Shown here piece by piece: positions 38,854 through 51,577 of a stretch of 64,000 nucleotides of DNA. The translations under genes were made by a program, and so were the position numbers. Source of the DNA: Quillaja saponaria (lineage: Eukaryota; Streptophyta; Magnoliopsida; Fabales; Quillajaceae); contig CM055611.1 in NCBI GenBank assembly GCA_029379385.1, forward strand, positions 19,414,062 through 19,478,061. The letters run 5' to 3'. The notes below the pieces were generated by a model. The model worked only from the letters and a program-made list of their open reading frames with translations. It did no database searches and was not told the DNA's origin. Within the stretch, counting starts at the first letter, position 1, and each line of letters starts with the position of its first letter.

Positions 38854-40050
38854 CCGGTTATTAGGATCAACAGTGAAGTCTATTCATGTTTCTTCATTGT
38901 AAATAAAATCATGTCACCTATGAAATTAAAAAAGAACCACAAATTAACTTTAATGGATTCAGAGAAGAAAAGTTAACCATAATTTATAAACCATAGAAAC
39001 CACAAAAGGTGCAATAAACAGTAGTCAAAATTTATGTTTACTTAAATATAAATGAAAGGGAAGAAAATGTTAATTTTTGAAACTAGTTCTGACATGAAGT
39101 AACTTTTCATACTACTTTCTCCCACTCTCACCTGCCTACCCAAAATTGTTAGAAACAAAGGAAGCCTAAGGAATGTAACGAAATAAGAAACATGAGACTA
39201 ATTAGAATTTTCATTCTGACCGACTCCCTAGATTATATTTGGGTAGATGTTCAGTGATCTTAAGTAACTGCATTATACTGGACTTGGGACTTCAAACTCG
39301 GAGGTCTGAAGTTTAAATCCTAAGATGGGAGTGGGGTGATTCATGGGAAATGGGATAGGCCGTCTCCTGTTGTATACTCCAAGGCTTGATGAGCCTTCCA
39401 ATGACCCATCACCCAAGAAACTGTACTTCTTTTGGAATCATATACTTATTTACACTTTATGCATTAAAGTTGAACATTGCATTTCAGAAGGTGACCAATA
39501 AGAATGACAACATTTCTGCAAAACACAATCTTTTGCGTTTCCATTTTCTAATAATTAAAAATCGACACCGAAAAGTGTCGTTTCACATTAAGCACAAAGA
39601 CCCATTAGAGAACATCACCAGTAGAATCACTCATAAAAAAAGAGAGAGAATATATAGGTTTCACAATTTCAAAAACAAAATCTACTAAATTTGGCTTAGA
39701 TTACCAAATTTACACTGTATATAGTTGAAAAATCATTTCCGGGTCACAATAAAAACCGAATCCAAATGCATATTACATGTATACTACTAACACATAATCT
39801 TTTTACTTGGAAAATAAATAATAAATTAAGACATCAAAGTTCATAGATTCACATAAGAAGAAGAAATTATTATAGTAAAAAGATATACCTTTTTGAGTTC
39901 GAGAAAGAAGGCAATCAAAGCAGAACGATAAATGGAGCTTAGAAACAGAGTTGAGAGAAAATATTGGAGATTAGGGCAGAGAGCGAAGAGAGAACAAGGA
40001 AGGAATCAACGATGGCTGTAGAAGAAGGAAAATGAGGGAGAATATCCTCC
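38854..40050 (-). other. DGD2 5'UTR exon, leader intron and promoter start
   Basis: On the minus strand, a pyrimidine-rich leader (about 40040-39889) ends at a donor AAAG|GTATAT, and an acceptor AATAG lies at 38881-38880, 26 bases before the start codon. This gives a leader intron at 38880-39888. The exon is inferred from splice-site quality and base composition only. The promoter should lie just beyond 40050. Confidence 0.55.
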
Positions 40051-41785
40051 GCGGTCGTTAATTTGTTAATTGATCGTCATTGGTTAGACGTATAACCATC
40101 TAGCAAACGGTGTCGTATCTTTTCTGTAAGCTCTGCCTTTTTCTTCTTTTTGGGGGAATCTGACCAATCATCATTCGTCAAGCATCGCCAAGACGCCGCC
40201 AACGCAATTGGACATATATATATTTTTTTTGGACAACAAATTTCTAAAAATATATTTTCACTAAAATATCAATTTGGGGGCAACCTAACATTCATAATTT
40301 TTTATTCTTAAACTACCAGTTTTAGATGCTTATGACTTGAATTTTTTAAATTTTAAGTTAAAAGTTGGATATTGAATAATTTTTCTGAGTATGTTTTGTT
40401 GTTTTGTTTAAAAATATACAAGTATTCAAATACACACAATTTAACTAATTTAATATTTTGATATAAAAATAAATTATTCTCATCAAAATTAAAATATGAC
40501 AATTTTATTCCCACATATATATGATCCTATAGTTTATTTTTTAAATTAAATGTGTCAATGCATGGAAAAAAATCTTTTACTCTAATTCTCTTTATTGTGT
40601 ATAGTATAACTATCACTAGTTAGAACAAATGTATATATAAAAAAAGAAAATTATAAATTTATTTTTAAGATTTACTAAATTGACACTCAAGTATTAGCTT
40701 TTAAAATAATTGGCCTGTCTCTTCACTTGGACACAAGAAAAAACTCAAGCCGCAAACTTTTTTTATAAGAAAAAATACTAAAAAGTTTTGACGAGCCTTT
40801 AAGGTATAGAAAAATTCTTTTTATTTTTCTTTATCCCATTTTTTTAATTATCTTACACTTTTTAATTTATTTTTCTTAATAAGAATACATTATGTTAACC
40901 TTTATAATTTGTAATTTTTAATATATCCTTTCTATCAAATATAGGATTATTTTTCATATATCACATCAATTTTGAACATTATATATATATAAAAAAAAAC
41001 TTACTTTTTATAGTGATATGGATTTAAAAATAAAAATTTATAAGGTAATTTCAAATACTAAAAAAATAAAATAAACAAATGATATATGTAAATCTAAAGA
41101 TAATATTGTAGGAACAAAATTATAAAAGGAGATGGTGATCTTATTAATTTTAAATTTTTTATTCTTTTAATGATTATATAATATATTTATTAGTTTTTAA
41201 AATTTATTTCTTATTATTTTTAATGATATTTATAATTTATATTTTTCACTTGAAGTAACACTATATGAAATTCAGTTTTACGTATAAATTATTTTTTATA
41301 TTTTATTATTAAAGTACATTAGCATAATGAACTATTAGGAAGACTAATGAAAATTAAAATTTCAAAAATTATTTTAATTTTGGTATTGATAACCTATATT
41401 TGACTGGATTTTAAAAATAATTAGTCAGAAGTGTATGGACGGACACATCATACTCTTAAATTTTATTTTTTATTAAAAAAAAAGGTTGAAATACTAATTG
41501 GTTGAGATAAATTGTTTCTTTTTATTAGCAAAGGAATGGAAATAATAATGTTTAATTATATTTTTCATTATTCGACTTCATTTTTTATAGTTGTATCTAT
41601 TTGCCACGTGCAAACACGCTCTGCTAACGTCCGAACACTCATTCCGTAGACTTTCTCTTTGAATGTTTGGTGCCCATTTTCAGTTCAGTTTCTCATTTTA
41701 ACATTAACCCTAAAAATTATTGCACTAATCCAAAAGGGGAAACAAATTGAACACAACTGAAACAATTTTCGTTTACAATCCTGAA
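40051..41785. other. Divergent intergenic region, DGD2 to membrane protein gene
   Basis: AT-rich spacer between two genes pointing away from each other, so it holds both promoters. I could not find a P1BS (GNATATNC) element that would support phosphate control of DGD2 in the stretches I checked. Confidence 0.45.
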
Positions 41786-42613
41786 CATTTCAATTGCAGT
41801 TGGTTTATATTCGAACTTCGAAGCATTACGAGGTAAAAATATTCACATTTGTTTTCTTTTTATTATTTTTCAAGATATTATGCACGTGGTTTCTGTTTGG
41901 TTCCTGAGAAAAATGGGTGGAGATAGAAAGAGAAGAGTAAAGGGTGATGGAGTCTTCCTATACTTGTTGTTGGGTTACAAAGATATTTTATACTCGATTG
42001 AATTTGGGTTTGTGGGAATAATTTAAGATGATTGCTCTTTAGAGATAGTGTTGCCGTTTTGTTTCATTGCTTAAGTTCTTTTTCTCGGTTACCAAACAAG
42101 CATCATATTTTTTCTTTTCCATTTTCCTTTTCTTGTTATGGATGAGGAGGGATGTTATGGCTTTCTTCCTAGATTGACCCTGTTATGTAACTACATACAA
42201 GATATTATATCCTGATGATATATCTCTCGTGGGGTATTATTTAGTTGGAGTAACAAATTGAAATCTTCTTTTGAAATCGATAAAAGCATTTTGAAAATAC
42301 TTCGGAAAGTAATCCCTCGGAGAGAGTAAAAAAGTCAGCATCTTTCCAAGTAAAATTATTTTGGATACAGTTTAATGTACATTACTTATTCTGTAATCCG
42401 TACTGCCTCTAATTCTGATTTCATTTCAATTTACTCAACTAAATTAATAGATGATTGATTGAGTTGCTTGGATGGGTGATCACTGATCAGTAAACAAAGC
42501 ACGCGGTGAAAGGGCTTGCATTCTATATATTATAATATGACCACAAACTTCAATTATACTGATATTTTTCATTTGTTTTTCATTTTCCTTCTACTACTTT
42601 GTGCTTGAAGAAA

Positions 42614-45600
42614 ATGTTATTGGGTCACACAGATGGTCTATCTGAACTTAGGTCATCAAAGGATCATCTACTTGCAGATCCGGTGTCTGAGTTGGATGAA
42701 GATGAATATTGTTCAGAACAGATAGTGTATGCTGCCTCCTTCGAGGAACTTGCTAGCAATTGCATTCAGTATGACATTGTCATATGGCTTTCCATATCAC
42801 TATTGCTGGTTTTAGCTTGGGGGGTTGGGATTATTATGTTGCTGTACCTGCCCTATAGGAGGTATGTGCTTCGGAAGGATCTGTCTTCACGCAAATTATA
42901 TGTTACCTCTACTGAAATAGTTTACAAGGTACCAATTCTTTTCTCAAGCGTTCTCATCTTAATTCTGAAATCAAATAGCATAGAACTAAAAGTTTATTTT
43001 TTGTTTATCCCCTTCATTCTGTCAAGGTTTCAAGGCCTTCATACATACCCTTTTGGGGAAAGACAGCAACTGAGAAGCATTTACCTCTTTCCTTGGTGAT
43101 TGATATTATTATAGAGCAAGGTACTGGTGCAAGAATTACTAGATGTTTCTGCAACTTACTTTTTCTGGCTAAATTTTGAAGTTAATGTTTCTTTAGTACC
43201 ATATTGATTATTACATGGTTTCATTTCATCCTTTGGATCACAAGTGTACTTTTTGCTGTCCCTCATTATTGCAAAAGCCCATGAAGTTAGCATTCTGAAT
43301 GCAGGACCATGCTATTTGGTTTTCGGAAAAGGTTGATTTAGCAATATATCACAAGTCAGGAAACTATATTAGTTTGGTTTCTGAAGAAGTCAGGGGCAAA
43401 TAACCCAGTTATCTATTCCCAAAATTTGCATGTGTTATTGGCCTTTACTAGTTTGACCTATGTTTTTTGTTGCACGTGACTTTGATTTTGCATTTACTTG
43501 GATGTAAAACATAGATTCTTTTAGAAGGGGACTGATGCTACTTTTATGCTATTGTCTCTAGGTTGCCTGCAGTCTGTGTATGGCATGCATACTTTCAGAA
43601 TTGAAAGTATAGCACATGGAAAAGCTGCACCTGTAGATGAATTACAAGTTCAAGGGGTTTCAAATCCTAGTCTTTTCAGGAAGGTAAGTTGAAGTCTGTG
43701 TCTTGCTCAGTAGTATCTTCCTTTCCTTGTTTGTGATTAGTTTTGTTGGATTGCATATTATCCCTAAAGCTTAAGCTGATAGGGAACAGGTCCAACTACG
43801 TGTATCAAGGTTTAGCAAACCCAAAACTTTACCTGGACACATAATAAACCGTCCAAAAGACAAATTATTGAAAGAATATTGAATATGAGTTTGTCAAGAC
43901 ATACCACTTAATTTTAAACAATTATTCTCTCATACTCTGCTATGTCCCCAATTTCCCTCAAGCCTGAGCTGATAGGAAACAGATGCAACTATGAAGTATG
44001 TGTATCATGCTAACTTCAATAATGATCATTTGAAGTATTTGACAAACTAGTACGATTATTTGAATACTGTGCAGCGAGATCTTACGTAGCCTTTAGCATC
44101 GTATATATATACTAATAAAAGGGAGGTGGACAGTTCATTCAAATCTTGCTTGACTTGCAGGTCATTATGACAGAAGCTTCAAAGGTTGCACAGGATCATA
44201 TTAAAAGTTGGAAGCCAGCTGCTCTGACCTCTGATGGGGAAAACATGTTGCGTACAGGATCACTGACCGAGGGACCATCAGTTCTAAGATCACCATCAAA
44301 AAGCTGGAAGGTAATGGTCAACATCTTATTATACATGGATTACACTATATTGTTCATCGGACATGTGATACTGACTCTCAAAAATGTCCAACTCGTCCCT
44401 TTCCCCAAACAACCCTAAAGCAGGGCTAGAAGTTAAGTTTGAATAACTCGATTGACAAATTTATTGCCTCTATCATACATGTCCTGCAGTTGAACTCAAT
44501 TGGAACTGATAAAAACCATGCAGAATTGGGCCCTGGCCGTGTGTCTCAACACCCCAACCCAAACACCACCACCCCCCCCCCCCCCCCACCCTGTGCCACA
44601 CACACACAAAAAGAGGAAAAAGAAAAAGGAATTTCACTATGAAAGAAAGTTGCATGTACTGTTATTAGATTTTGGGCAAATGTGGCTTCCCATGGCTTTT
44701 AGGTCCTCTCTTGCTGTGGCATTGAAGTGGAAAAGGATTCACTGTCTTTGGCAAATACTGTTATACATAATGGAGAAATAGATAGGGAATGAGGGGAGTA
44801 GCGGATCAGGATAGAAATCATAAACCCAAAAACAGTGACCTGTGACTATTGATACCGATTACCAAGAAGAAATCTCCAATGACTAGTATGATTTCTGTAG
44901 CAATCCTAAAGGAAAAGAAGAAAGATAGGAGTTTTTCTATCCAAGCCTTTTCTTGCTTTGCTTCCTAGATTGTAAAAGGATTCGCTGTATTTTAAGACAA
45001 ATAGTTTAATCAGATAAAGTATTTACGAGTCTCACACACTTGCTTAACATAAATAATATGGTAAAGGAGCATAAATTATTTTATTCTTCATTCTAGTATT
45101 GTCTGTTTGAAGTTCAACTTTCTGCTAAGCTGATAGCTTTAGATTTATCTGGAGAGATTGCTAGGGATAAAGATTGTGCCAGGTTTCCGTACTAGCATAA
45201 TAATAATTGACCTACATACATTACTTTCTGATCTATCACTAAAATCAGATAGTAGGGATTGAATCTTTATCACGTGAAAACAGCCATCTATGTAAGATTG
45301 TTTATCACATTTTGTCACTATCATGCAGATGACAGGTTCACCACGAAATTCAGCTGCACGGAGACTGCCTGGGGATTTACTGCTTAATAAACTTGAAGAA
45401 GTCAGTAAATCAGTAAAGGTTTGTCTCTACTCATAGGGATTTACTGCTTAATAAACTTGAAAAAATCAGTAAAGGTTTGTATCTATTCCTTCCACATTGT
45501 TCCCGAGCAAATTCTTATCATTTTTTCCCCTCTTTTTGTATATGGAAGACCATATTACTGTTTTCTCATAAGACAGACGCACCTTGTCTTTTTAGTCTTG

Positions 45601-45814
45601 ATTTTGAAGACACTGTGAACTTTTCTGTGCCTTCGGCTAATTGATTAAATTCGTAGTCGCCCAGGTTATCTGTACATGGGTGAGCCTTTTATTCTTGTCA
45701 ATGTTTCAATCTAGTTATATTTTGTTTGATCTTTAATCGTCGTCTTCTATTTATCTTCATGACCAGAAAATTGAGTTGCTGATTGAGAAGTCACGTACTC
45801 CTGAAAGTAGCTGA
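42614..45814 (+). CDS. Conserved plant membrane protein (DUF7642-like)
   Basis: Six coding exons on the plus strand: 42614-42928, 43027-43120, 43562-43683, 44161-44310, 45329-45418 and 45767-45814, all phases consistent, giving 272 aa. A leader exon probably ends at 41832 with an intron to 42610, just before the start codon. Seen: an acidic N-terminus (VSELDEDEYCSEQIVYAASFEEL), one strong membrane segment at about residues 58-81 (IVIWLSISLLLVLAWGVGII), a basic stop-transfer segment (YLPYRRYVLRKDLSSRKL), then a beta-rich region resembling a PH-like fold (LYVTSTEIVYKVSRPSYIPFWG ... LPLSLVIDIIIEQGCLQS), and a Ser-rich tail ending in a short helix. I recall this pattern as a conserved plant family of unknown function (DUF7642), but I cannot confirm it here. 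The end of exon 5 is tandemly duplicated (see 45372-45482). Confidence 0.85.
44572..44587. repeat. Poly(C) run of 16 bases in intron 4 of the membrane protein gene
   Basis: A run of C inside intron 4 (44311-45328), followed by a short (CA)n tract. Length is uncertain in sequencing. Confidence 0.85.
45372..45482 (+). repeat. 64-bp tandem duplication of the exon 5 end and its donor
   Basis: GGGATTTACTGCTTAATAAA begins at 45372 in exon 5 and again at 45436 in the following intron. Both copies run on through TCAGTAAAG|GTTTGT, so the 5' splice site is duplicated. The second copy lacks eight or nine bases relative to the first, so use of the distal donor would not simply extend the frame. Confidence 0.9.
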
Positions 45815-46522
45815 AGCAAGATGAATTGCAGTCCCCACCGGGAAAACCAAATCGGGCTTGAAGGCAGTTTCCAAATTACTCAAAACTTGTTTGTAATTGC
45901 CGGGATAGAAATGGATATTACAGATTAGTACCTTTTTGCTTCTGAGTTGGCTTTGGGCTTACTGTATATAATCATGGTTAAACTAAAAAATTCCGGAACC
46001 TCAGCTTATTAATTGATCTTTGATCTTTGATCTTTTTAAGTAGAAACTGTTGGAACTTAATATACAAGAGATAAAACAACATGAGTTATCTCAGTCTGCA
46101 TATTCTAATCAAGTCCAATCATGGTAAAGAATGCCTAAGTTTCTTGCTTATTTGAGCGGGTTTGCACAAATAAATGTGCTCCTTCGGTGACTGAATTTGA
46201 ATTTTCTTGCTTAGACACCGGGGAAAAACATTGTTAAGTTTTGGCACGCTTATTCTTTGATTATACCAGAGAGGTGATTAATTGAGTGGAGATATACATA
46301 AATTGGTTTGAATACATCTGTCTATTAGTTAAACTGAAAAAAAAAAATAGAAGAAAAAAACAACCAATAGTCTAACAGTGTTATGTTTAGCAAATTGTTA
46401 TCAAGATATGTTAATTACATTAATAGACATCAATGAAATCGCTTAACTATTTTTTGGAATGAAAGATATGCCTTTTAATTTTATCTATAATATATAGAAA
46501 TATTAAGTTTAAATCCAACTTT

Positions 46523-46972
46523 TAGTTTTTATAATTCAAAAAATTGTCAATTTAGTCCCTATAATTAAAAACCGCAAAATGTCATTTTATAGTTTCTCAA
46601 ACCCAATAAAATATCTTTTGCCATCCAATTAAATGTGGCCAACAACATCACAAGTGAGATATCCATGTGTCATCTACTTTCTCTCTCTACATCCGTTATT
46701 GTTGTTAAAATTAGATTTGACCAGGCTGATGTGTTATTACGTTGCTTCTAGTAACTCTGATGACTTGAAAAAAGTATAATCAGAGTAATAAATTGAAAAA
46801 TCATAAAAAGGTATGAGTTGCATAAAACAATCTATTTGATTTTGAGATTTTAAGTGCCTTTAGGCTTTATATCATATTAGATTAAGACTTGAATTTGAAA
46901 AATTATAAGATGACATTTTGTGATTTGAAAGGTAAGGATTAAATTGATAATTTTGTCAAATTATAAGCACTA
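46523..46972. mobile_element. Non-autonomous DNA transposon (MITE/MULE-like), about 450 bp
   Basis: Long imperfect terminal inverted repeats of about 70 bp. The left arm reads TAGTTTTTATAATT ... TCAATTTAGTCCCTATAATT ... GCAAAATGTCATTTTATA. The reverse complement of the right arm reads TAGTGCTTATAATT ... TCAATTTAATCCTTACCTTT ... ACAAAATGTCATCTTATA. There is no coding capacity. I found no convincing 8-9-bp target duplication, so the family (Mutator-like or other) is open. Confidence 0.75.
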
Positions 46973-47544
46973 CAATTATAAATTAGCCAAATATTAAAAT
47001 AAAATGAGATTAAAGATCTGCAAGAAACAAGTATTCTTTTACAGAACAATCTAATAAAGGAATAAAATATATAAGTAAGTTTTAGGGGAAACAGTAATCT
47101 AAACCAAGTACAATCTAATCAGCTATTTTATTCGAACATCTAAGCTGTGTACAAAATATATTAAAGGAATACAGATTCTTGAAAATAATTCATTACTTCC
47201 TATTCCTAGAACTTACAGAAGATATAGAATTTAGAGAGAAACTCAAATTTACTTCTGATTTCAAACTTGATAATATATATTAGTTAGGCGACTAGTATTA
47301 TATAGATTTTCAATAGAACAACCAGCACATAAAAAACTCTTTCCAACTCAGCCTTGGTATGATGGAGACGTTTAAGATGGAAGGACTTTGAAGGAAAAAA
47401 GTGGTGATGTTATTTGATGAGTTTAGTCGTAGATAGTAGGTTGCGCCAGCCCTTACTGATTGTTGCTCGTGGGGATTTGGGGAATTTGACCGCGCGAGAG
47501 TCTATTTGTCACTATTTGAGAACATTATAATATCCATCTCTATC

Positions 47545-47577
47545 TCTATTATTATAAAAGCGAAAACACGCTTTTAA
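47545..47577. repeat. Perfect 8-bp inverted repeat in a Helitron-like 5' end context
   Basis: TAAAAGCG, a six-base loop, then CGCTTTTA, just after TCTATTATTA. Many plant Helitrons begin with TCTATATTATTAAAAG-like sequence, but no 3' end (hairpin plus CTRR) was found. Confidence 0.3.
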
Positions 47578-48040
47578 TTATCTTTTTATCACAAAATTTT
47601 AGTACAATATCTTTATAATATATTTCTTTCTTTTGAGATAAAGGACTTTTAAGGCATTTAAAACAAGTCAAAAACCAATCCTTAACTTCTTTTAAAACTA
47701 CTTTTTCAAATCGAAAACTTCTCACCCACGTTCTCTTCCCCCTTCTTATCTTTCTGTCTCACCAACTCATTCCCCACCCCTGATGGGTTCCATATCATCA
47801 TCAAATTTGGTTTTTTTTTTTTTCAGAAGTTCTTAGAATTGGAGCAGTTTTATGTATCGACGACAAGTAATTTAGAGTTCTTTTATAGATTTTGATTGCC
47901 TTTTGTTAATTAAACATTTTTGTTTTTTGTTTTTATTATAATTTAATTTTAGTATATACATGAGTTAGTTGATATTTTCGCTCAATGTTACTTTGCTTTT
48001 AATTTATCTCACCTTTCTGTTATAGGAGATAGTTTCATTC

Positions 48041-48045
48041 ACACC
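48041..48045. other. Target site duplication, left copy (ACACC)
   Basis: Identical to 57937-57941 immediately after the right LTR. Five bases is the usual size for Ty3/gypsy elements. Confidence 0.9.
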
Positions 48046-48450
48046 TGTTAATATAGTAAAATGACATTCAATGAGAACATGCTACATGGCAGTTGCCTAT
48101 CACTTGCTAACTTGAATAGTTTCGGTGGCCTGTGCTAGTGCTCTTCTACTCTATATATACATGTCATGTTTCTCAGGAAAGTAAGAAAAATCAAAGATGA
48201 AAGTCTTTTTTAAGTTATCTCTCATCTTCTTACCATATACTGAGTTCTCCCCTTTCTAACTTACTTTTCAGAGGATATTGGGAGTTCACTCCGTACTCGG
48301 CTCCCGTCATCTATTTTGCAGAACACGAGAACACCAGGAATCCAGGTCGCCATGACTCGTTGAAACACTTCAACCACAAAAGATCATCCAAAGGCTACTT
48401 CGAGACTGTTTATTCTCGTAACCCGCAGCAGGTTTACTTTGACATTAACA
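48046..48450 (+). repeat. Left LTR, 405 bp
   Basis: Aligns end to end with 57533-57936. It contains a TATA box (CTATATATAC, 48151-48160) preceded by GTGCTCTTCTACT, which is conserved in both copies and marks the likely sense promoter. Confidence 0.93.
48151..48160 (+). promoter_or_regulatory. TATA box of the left LTR
   Basis: CTATATATAC, conserved at 57638-57647 in the right LTR although the flanks have diverged. Confidence 0.7.
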
Positions 48451-48468
48451 TTAGCGCCGTCTGTGGGA
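48451..48468 (+). other. Primer binding site
   Basis: TTAGCGCCGTCTGTGGGA follows the left LTR directly. It matches the TGGCGCCGTCTGTGGGA-type site of many plant gypsy elements with one G-to-A change. The exact priming tRNA is not certain. Confidence 0.75.
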
Positions 48469-48487
48469 AGCTATTTTGATTTAGCTT

Positions 48488-49708
48488 ACCGACTCATAAC
48501 CGACATGAAAAATAGAGAAGAAGAGTTTAAGGAGCAACACAAGTCGAGAATGGGAAATGGCGTAGAAGCTGGATCACTTCTGATTCTCACCCTAGACCCT
48601 GACACTTCGGTCACTCAGAAGCACTACGCTGAGATTATGACCGCCTTGGGGGAAATCTCGGCTAGGCGAGCTGATAGGTCGCCCCCTAGGGCCGAGCGGA
48701 GAATTCAATTCGAAGATTTGGTTGAAAGCTCGGGAAGCGGCCGAATGACAGAAGTTAGGGTGGAACCAATGGTCGAATACCCTGCCTGAACACACAGAAG
48801 CTCGTCATCTTTTTACAAAAAGCGTAACCGACTGCTCTATCCCTCGAGGGGTTAAAATCCCGGCTTTGGAGCAATATCATGGAACTTCAGATCTTGATGA
48901 TTTCGTGATCGGGTTTGAATCTCTTATGCTATTACACGGCATTCCCGATCAGGTGATGTGCAAGGCTTTCGGCTCTACTTTAAGAGGCAGCGCGAGATGG
49001 TGGTTTGCCTAACTTAAACAGGATTTCATTCACTCTTTTGGACAATTGGTTTCTTAATTTAGATGTCATTTTGTGATGAATAGAAGGCACAAGAAGGACG
49101 TCACTTAACTTTTGTCTCTTAAGCAGGGTGACGAGGAGCCCCTTAAGGAGTTCATGGGACGTTTTAATTGTGCTGCTTTGGAAGTGGATGATGTAAATCC
49201 CTAAGTAGTGATAGTTGCTTTGAGAGCCGGGCTAAAGAAATCTGAGTTTAGGAACAGTTTGAATAGAAGAACGCCGAAGACTTTGGAAGAGCTCATGAAG
49301 CGAGTGGAGGAGTATATCAATCAGGAGGAAGCAGATTGGGATCTGGTAGCACCTTCATACCAGCTTCCCAAAAGGCAGCGCTCGCCGGAACTTCGTGATG
49401 CTCTGATAGGTCGCCAAAGGAAGCACAAAGGAAGGAGGGATAGAAGAAAGCAAACACCTCATCGCCGAAAATATGACAATTATAGGTAGCTGAATAATAC
49501 CCGAACAGCAGTTCTTTTGGCTGTTCAATCAAGAGGCGTTCTAAAATTTCCTCCAACCCTGAAACTAGGAAACAAAAATAGTGACAACTCCAAGTTTTGC
49601 TTGTTTCATAGAAGCCCGGGACATGATATCGAGAATTGTTTCATGTTGAAAGATGAAATAGAGAATTTTGATCAGGAAAGGTTGTTTGATCGAGTTCTTT
49701 TAGCGTGA
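48488..49708 (+). pseudogene. gag, degenerate
   Basis: The capsid-type gag core is visible in pieces: ALEQYHGTSDLDDFVIGFE, LRGSARWWFA then a stop, PLKEFMGRFNCAALEVDD, ALRAGLKKSEFRNSL and TLEELMKRVEEYINQEEA, then a zinc-knuckle-like region (FCLFHRSPGHDIENCFML, 49590-49650). At least four in-frame stops interrupt it, several where a Gln codon would be expected. The pattern ARWWF...L...F corresponds to the retrotransposon gag family. Confidence 0.85.
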
Positions 49709-49844
49709 GAGGGCCAGAAGGGCCAGCTAAGATATCAAGTCTCTTGGCGAGCACTCTTCTCTCCTTTTTGAGCAACCCGGATATAATAGAAAAAGTGTAG
49801 ACAATAGCAGAAAATTTCCAAGGTCTCCCGAGGATAGGAGGAAT

Positions 49845-50358
49845 GTAGTGGGGATCATACACATGATTGTCGGTGGATTTTTGCCGGCGGGTAGGATGTC
49901 GTCAGAAAGGAAGCGGAATGCAAGGAGGCTACTGTTGGTGGAGTTACAGCCTAAAAAGTCTAGAGAAGAGCGTCCCTCGGGAGTCATAACTTTTCCAATG
50001 AGGATCTGCAGGGGATCGAGAGTCCTCATAAACATGCTCTGATTGTGTCCACGAAAATTGCCAATTATCAGGTGCAAAGAGTCCTAATTGACAACGGGAG
50101 CTCGGCCAACATTATGTACTCCAAATGCTTTGATCAAATAAGGATCTCAAGGCAAACACTGAAGCTGTTTGAAGGATCGCTGGTGGGATTCAACGGCGAA
50201 GCAGTGCAGGTGGAAGGATCGGTCGAGCTACTGGTTACATTGAAGGACGTGAACCTTGAGAAAATGGTGATGCTGCAATTTTGCATGGTAAAATTACCCT
50301 CGGCCTACAATGTCATACTAGGTCGACCGTTTTTAAATGTCGCAAAGGCTATACCTTA
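49845..50358 (+). pseudogene. Aspartic protease domain
   Basis: Open from 50045 as VQRVLIDNGSSANIMYSKCF, with the retropepsin active-site region (Asp, here in D-N-G-S), followed by LVTLKDV and the C-terminal VILGRPFLN. The upstream part (from 49845) is in another frame. Confidence 0.8.
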
Positions 50359-50570
50359 ATCCTGGCATGTTTGTTTAAAATTTCTGACCTCCCGAGGAGT
50401 AGGTACTCTGCGCGAAAATTAGAGGGTAGCACGACAATGTTATTTTGCTAGTCTGCTTATAAAGTCCGCTGAGGTCTTACACACATACGACATCAGAGAC
50501 ACCAGGCTGGACAAACGGATGGATATTCGGAGAAGACCGGATTCAGTGGGCAACCTAGAAAAGATAGTTC

Positions 50571-51575
50571 TTGTCGGTACAGAATTGGAAGCAGGAGGTG
50601 AGAGAAGCTTTGATAGCAGTCTTAAGAAAAAATGCATCGGCCTTTGCTTGGTCGGCCAAGGACATGCCGGGGATTAACCCTTCTGTCATGCATCACAGAT
50701 TAAGTGTCAAGGCGGACTCTAGGCTAATAAGGCAAAAGAAAATAAATTTTACTTTGGATAGGCAAGAAGCCATTCAAGAAGAAGTATCCAAGCTATTAGA
50801 GATAGGTTTCATCAGGGAGGTATATTACCCCGACTGGTTAGTGAATGTGGTCATGGTACGAAAGCAGAGCGGGAAGTGGAGAATGTGTGTGGACTTCACC
50901 GACCTGAATAAAGCATGCCCAAAAGACATTTTTCCCTTGCCCCGAATTGATAGGTTGGTTGACAGTTCATCGGGAAACGAGCTATTAAGCTTCATGGACG
51001 CCTATGCTGGTTATAATCAGATAAAGTTGGCTGAAGAGGACGAGGAGAAAACCTCTTTCATTATAGAAATGGGAACCTACTACTTCAAGGTTATGCTGTT
51101 CGGATTGAAGAACACCGGTGCGACCTATCAATGTTTGGTGAATAAAATATTTAAAGCACAAATGGGTCGTAACATGGAAGTATACGTGGACGACATGCTG
51201 ATCAAAAATCCAACCTCAGAACTGCATGTCAAAGATTTATAGGAGACTTTCTCGACATTAAATCTTTATGGGCTGAAGCTCAACCCGACCAAGTGTACAT
51301 TCGGGGTCTCGGAGGGCAAATTCTTAGGTTTCATGATAACTGCAAGGGGAATTGAGGCCAATCCCTCAAAGATCGCGGCTGTTCTCAGGATGCAAAGCCC
51401 GAGGTCAACCAAGGAGGTACAGAGATTGACGGGTTGAATCACAGCCCTGGCACGATTTATGTCAAAATCTGCGGATAGATGCTTCTAATTTTTTCAAACT
51501 TTGAAGAAAGCATTCTCTTGGACTGACGAGTGTGAGGTGGCTTTTCAACAGTTGAATGAGTATTTGGCTCGATTC
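50571..51575 (+). pseudogene. Reverse transcriptase domain
   Basis: The frame 50571-51242 contains GFIREVYYPDWLVNVVMV, GKWRMCVDFTDLNKACPKD, FPLPRIDRLVD, LSFMDAYAGYNQI and the catalytic YVDDML. It continues in frame past a TAG (51240-51242) through LKLNPTKCTFGVSEGKFLGF and a TGA in the place of an Arg codon. A frameshift at about 51575 separates it from the RNase H. Gypsy-type RT is certain; it is not functional. Confidence 0.93.
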
Positions 51576-51577
51576 TC

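Larger units (their letters stand above)
45815..48040. other. Intergenic region before the LTR element
   Basis: Holds the 3'UTR of the membrane protein gene, a MITE-like element (46523-46972) and an isolated hairpin near 47545-47577. No gene is supported. Confidence 0.5.
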
